Shown: positions 63,001 through 64,000 of the stretch, in pieces | How the letters are laid out: each line of letters opens with the position of its first letter | Position numbering within the stretch: position 1 is the first letter of the stretch | Source: CAWJPY01 sp963844865 | GTDB lineage: Bacteria; Acidobacteriota; Thermoanaerobaculia; Thermoanaerobaculales; Sulfomarinibacteraceae | Length of the DNA: 64,000 bases | Assembly (NCBI GenBank): GCA_963844865.1 | Contig: CAWJPY010000006.1 | Coordinates: 310,001 to 374,000 of the forward strand | Direction: 5' to 3' | The notes under the pieces: generated by a model | Databases searched by the model: none | Told to the model about the DNA's origin: nothing | The model's input: the letters and a program-made list of their open reading frames with translations, nothing else | Position numbers and translations under genes: made by a program

Positions 63001-63617
63001 CGCGCCACCTGTGCGGCGCCCACCCGGACGGCCACCGGCTGCTCGCGATCGCTCACCACCGTGGTGGCCAGGTAGACGAGCTGGCGCCGCGCCGGCCACG
63101 CCAGGCCCGCGACCCGCACCCAGCCCAGGGGATCCGTCCCGGACGCCGAGCGCCACTGGGCAGCCGCCCCCGGCGGTCTCGCCTCCTCGATGTCGTCGAG
63201 CTCGGCCACGGCCACCGGACCGCTCACCCACCACGCGGCCAGCCCGCCCAGCCCCCGGAACAGCTCCCGAGCCACGTCCGGCCGCCCCGCCTCCACCGCC
63301 AGGTGCGCCCGCAGGCTGCGCACCTCGGCGGCCATGAGGGGGTCACTGCTCCGCACCCCGGCCAGGCGGTCCAGGGCAGCCTCGGCGAGCCCGAGATCCG
63401 GCAGCTCGTCGCGCCACTGGAAGGCCAGGAAGAGGTGCTGGAAGTCCCGGGGCTTCAGCCCGTGCGCCACCGCCGCTTCGACGTGGTCGGAGAAGCTCTC
63501 CGCGATGCTCGACGCCGCCGCCGGCACCGTCACCGCGAGAACGAGTGCCGCGCCCGAGCTCGCACTCCCAAGGCCGATGGTCCGCCGCACCGGCCGCCAA
63601 GGCGGGTTCCCCACCAC
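60057..63617 (-). CDS. exported TPR-DUF3857-transglutaminase protein with intact triad
   Basis: An 1186-residue protein. A hydrophobic signal-like segment (about 15-36) precedes TPR-type helices (about 330-600) and DUF3857 (about 640-800; R-A-W-L-I-R-D-A-D, L-E-D-G-D-L-I-E-V-S-Y). A transglutaminase-like core follows with C889 in R-I-G-D-C-K-D-K-A, H932 in F-N-H-A-I-A-Y and D945 in W-L-D-G-T. The triad suggests a working enzyme, perhaps a protease or crosslinker in the periplasm; the substrate is unknown. The GTG at 63617 is the longest start and a GTG at 63614 is equally possible. It forms a two-gene operon with the triad-less paralog. Confidence 0.88.
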   Translation of the reverse strand: MVGNPPWRPVRRTIGLGSASSGAALVLAVTVPAAASSIAESFSDHVEAAVAHGLKPRDFQHLFLAFQWRDELPDLGLAEAALDRLAGVRSSDPLMAAEVRSLRAHLAVEAGRPDVARELFRGLGGLAAWWVSGPVAVAELDDIEEARPPGAAAQWRSASGTDPLGWVRVAGLAWPARRQLVYLATTVVSDREQPVAVRVGAAQVARVWLNGEDLLTTPHPLQRAEDQHAASSWLRRGDNLLVVAVASESDDWWLRARVTAPDGSPLEGVREVEQAPRPTAAVARRPATVRTLEEELRRDVTRGADGAAIALAAYLVARHPEPQGSGEAEVMCRTARADAPGDARLLEWMLTTDAAQARRLLRDAVAAAPDLLPARIQLARSYARGGLVEEGLRSLADIGDPAARATRHELETILWGPIALPWLAQTSAAAPASMAAAAALGRAALNARRWDLARTALERLQAVAPAAQDTLVLRQRLAQACDDGAELRALLAASLDADPNQPEVRIRLARMMAAGGGDGALKVVQQGLDRCPDHVDLLLELATLEHARGEEDRTVQLAQRVLELRPQERRAQRLLSLLGHEAEDLAWVRSPHDLWELAGSATESTPVTVLLDHTEVRFLPSQLTERRVQRAWLIRDADRASEFAAQQLPYVAERQRLRVLAARILRADGSEIAARQADTPRLADPEFNLYYDTRLRVLRFPKLEDGDLIEVSYVLSETAEANETGAYEGGIVRFGHHAPTLVAEVELSGPEHLLPAWELVNVEGTPVRSTQDGITHLRWSWRQVAAVPEDLPPSPPDLVMPYLVYSNHPEWGDLATWYERHVASRVRPSRQVEETAARLTEGVTDRLEKISRIYLFVTIEIRYVGLEFGEHRFRPFSADWVLSHRIGDCKDKAALLVALYDAAGIPARMVMVRTADQGVAPYHLAVLETFNHAIAYLPEDDLWLDGTAAGHATYPPPSLCQGAQVLVVDGPDSRPRITPTPGAGLATYHYTLRPGEQPGVVALTVRNEDTGEAADRRRSQLAGSHDPRRLAAWLQAQFPGADVTGEPVLRLVPGRDPTVVEIDGVVSRSALLGAGGIRAFPGAVELVGQVAPGDRRSGPLLLPVRPDLRWKLEVELGRAPASVPGDVDVSTRYGRLTIHYETSATGYRVDGFIHLEALRVEPAEVHALRDFLVGAERDLGRLLEVP

Positions 63618-63652
63618 ATCGGCCCAGTATCGCAGATCGCGGAGCCGTCCAC

Positions 63653-63775
63653 GGCCCCGTGAGAACTCAGAAGTGAGAAGCGAGACGTCACCCTTCCCTC
63701 CCCCGGTCCCCGGCGGGACCTCCCGGGCGGAAGGGGAGACTCCTCACTTCTAACTCCTAACTTCTAACTCTTGGC
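63653..63775. repeat. imperfect inverted repeat with CTAACTTCTAACTC words in the last spacer
   Basis: AGAAGTGAGAAGCGAGAC and CCCTTCC near 63670-63696 face GGAAGGGGAGACTCCTCACTTCT near 63729-63750, followed by short CTAACTTCTAACTC words. The spacer between the divergent transglutaminase and HAD genes (63618-63825) holds nothing else recognisable. Confidence 0.5.
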
Positions 63776-63825
63776 ACGATCGCGGATGCGCGGGGGGCGC
63801 CTACGGTCCAGGCTAGAATGCGGGG

Positions 63826-64000
63826 GTGACCGAGCACACCGTCGCCGCCGTCACCCTGGATGCCGGGAACACCCTCCTCTACTCCGATCCGGCGCCGCCG
63901 GTCATCTACGCCCGTCAGCTCAGCCGCTACGGACGTGCGGTGGACCCCGACGAGGTGGCCCCCGTGTTCGCCGAGGCGTGGGCCCACATGCAGCGCCACT
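63826..64000 (+). CDS. HAD-family hydrolase, 5' part (cut by the window edge)
   Basis: The visible 58 residues begin V-T-E-H-T-V-A-A-V-T-L-D12-A-G-N-T16, motif I (D-x-x-x-T) of the haloacid dehalogenase superfamily, whose Asp is the nucleophile of phosphatases and dehalogenases. The second Asp of the D-x-D pair is replaced by Gly, as in dehalogenase-like members. The cap region starts after about residue 18. The GTG at 63826 is used; the frame is open to the end of the window. Confidence 0.8.
   Translation, partial: MTEHTVAAVTLDAGNTLLYSDPAPPVIYARQLSRYGRAVDPDEVAPVFAEAWAHMQRH

Overview
The window is high-GC DNA from a Gram-negative (diderm) bacterium. Markers of an outer membrane include an apolipoprotein N-acyltransferase, a TonB energy transducer, an ABC O-polysaccharide exporter, secreted proteins with lipoboxes and a large secreted protein with a C-terminal region that looks like a beta-barrel. 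Large DUF3857/transglutaminase proteins, exported peptidase-S74 'tail fiber' proteins, 3-coathanger-type domains and spacers rich in foldback repeats fit an uncultured lineage such as Acidobacteriota (Thermoanaerobaculia-like) or a neighbour. This placement is inference. No rRNA, tRNA, CRISPR array, prophage or insertion sequence was recognised.

Region 1 (1-14.5 kb) is a surface/secretion block: a DUF5989 protein, an SGNH hydrolase-like protein, four paralogous exported S74-chaperone proteins, an ECF sigma/anti-sigma pair, Lnt and a thermolysin-family (M4) protease. The anti-sigma factor and the M4 protease appear to end in the same kind of C-terminal beta-repeat domain. Two of the four S74 genes carry a single-base frameshift. 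Region 2 (14.6-23.1 kb) is a polysaccharide cluster: O-antigen ligase-like protein, polysaccharide pyruvyl transferase, Wzx-type flippase and GT2 on the minus strand; GT4, Wzm and Wzt on the plus strand.

Region 3 (23.2-34.1 kb) holds an isoaspartyl peptidase/asparaginase, a 29-copy hexanucleotide array, a foldback next to a four-helix-bundle gene, a complete carbohydrate ABC importer (binding protein, two permeases, UgpC-type ATPase), a radical SAM/B12 protein translationally coupled to a TPR protein with a SPASM-like segment, and TonB. Region 4 (34.3-44.3 kb) is metabolic and housekeeping: zinc alcohol dehydrogenase, a pantothenate operon (DUF2520 dehydrogenase, panB, panC, panD), a dynamin-like GTPase, a ferritin-like protein, a sigma factor with a clear TTGACA-17-TATCTT promoter, a SMUG1-type uracil-DNA glycosylase and MnmA.

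Region 5 (44.2-64 kb) contains a 1051-aa metalloprotease/TolB-like/outer-membrane protein, a sigma-54 two-component pair (the PDZ-bearing kinase has a frameshift near its N-terminus), DeoC, a 774-aa protein with a degenerate class III cyclase-like region, RsgA, two giant DUF3857/transglutaminase-fold proteins (one with an intact triad, one apparently dead) and the start of a HAD hydrolase.

The most unusual signal lies between the genes. At least four families of dispersed repeats recur in the spacers at 29.5-30.2, 35.4-35.8, 42.6-43.1, 52.6 and 55.1-55.5 kb. One family has about 21-bp hairpin arms whose inner sequence changes in a compensatory way between copies, which suggests selection for a folded structure.
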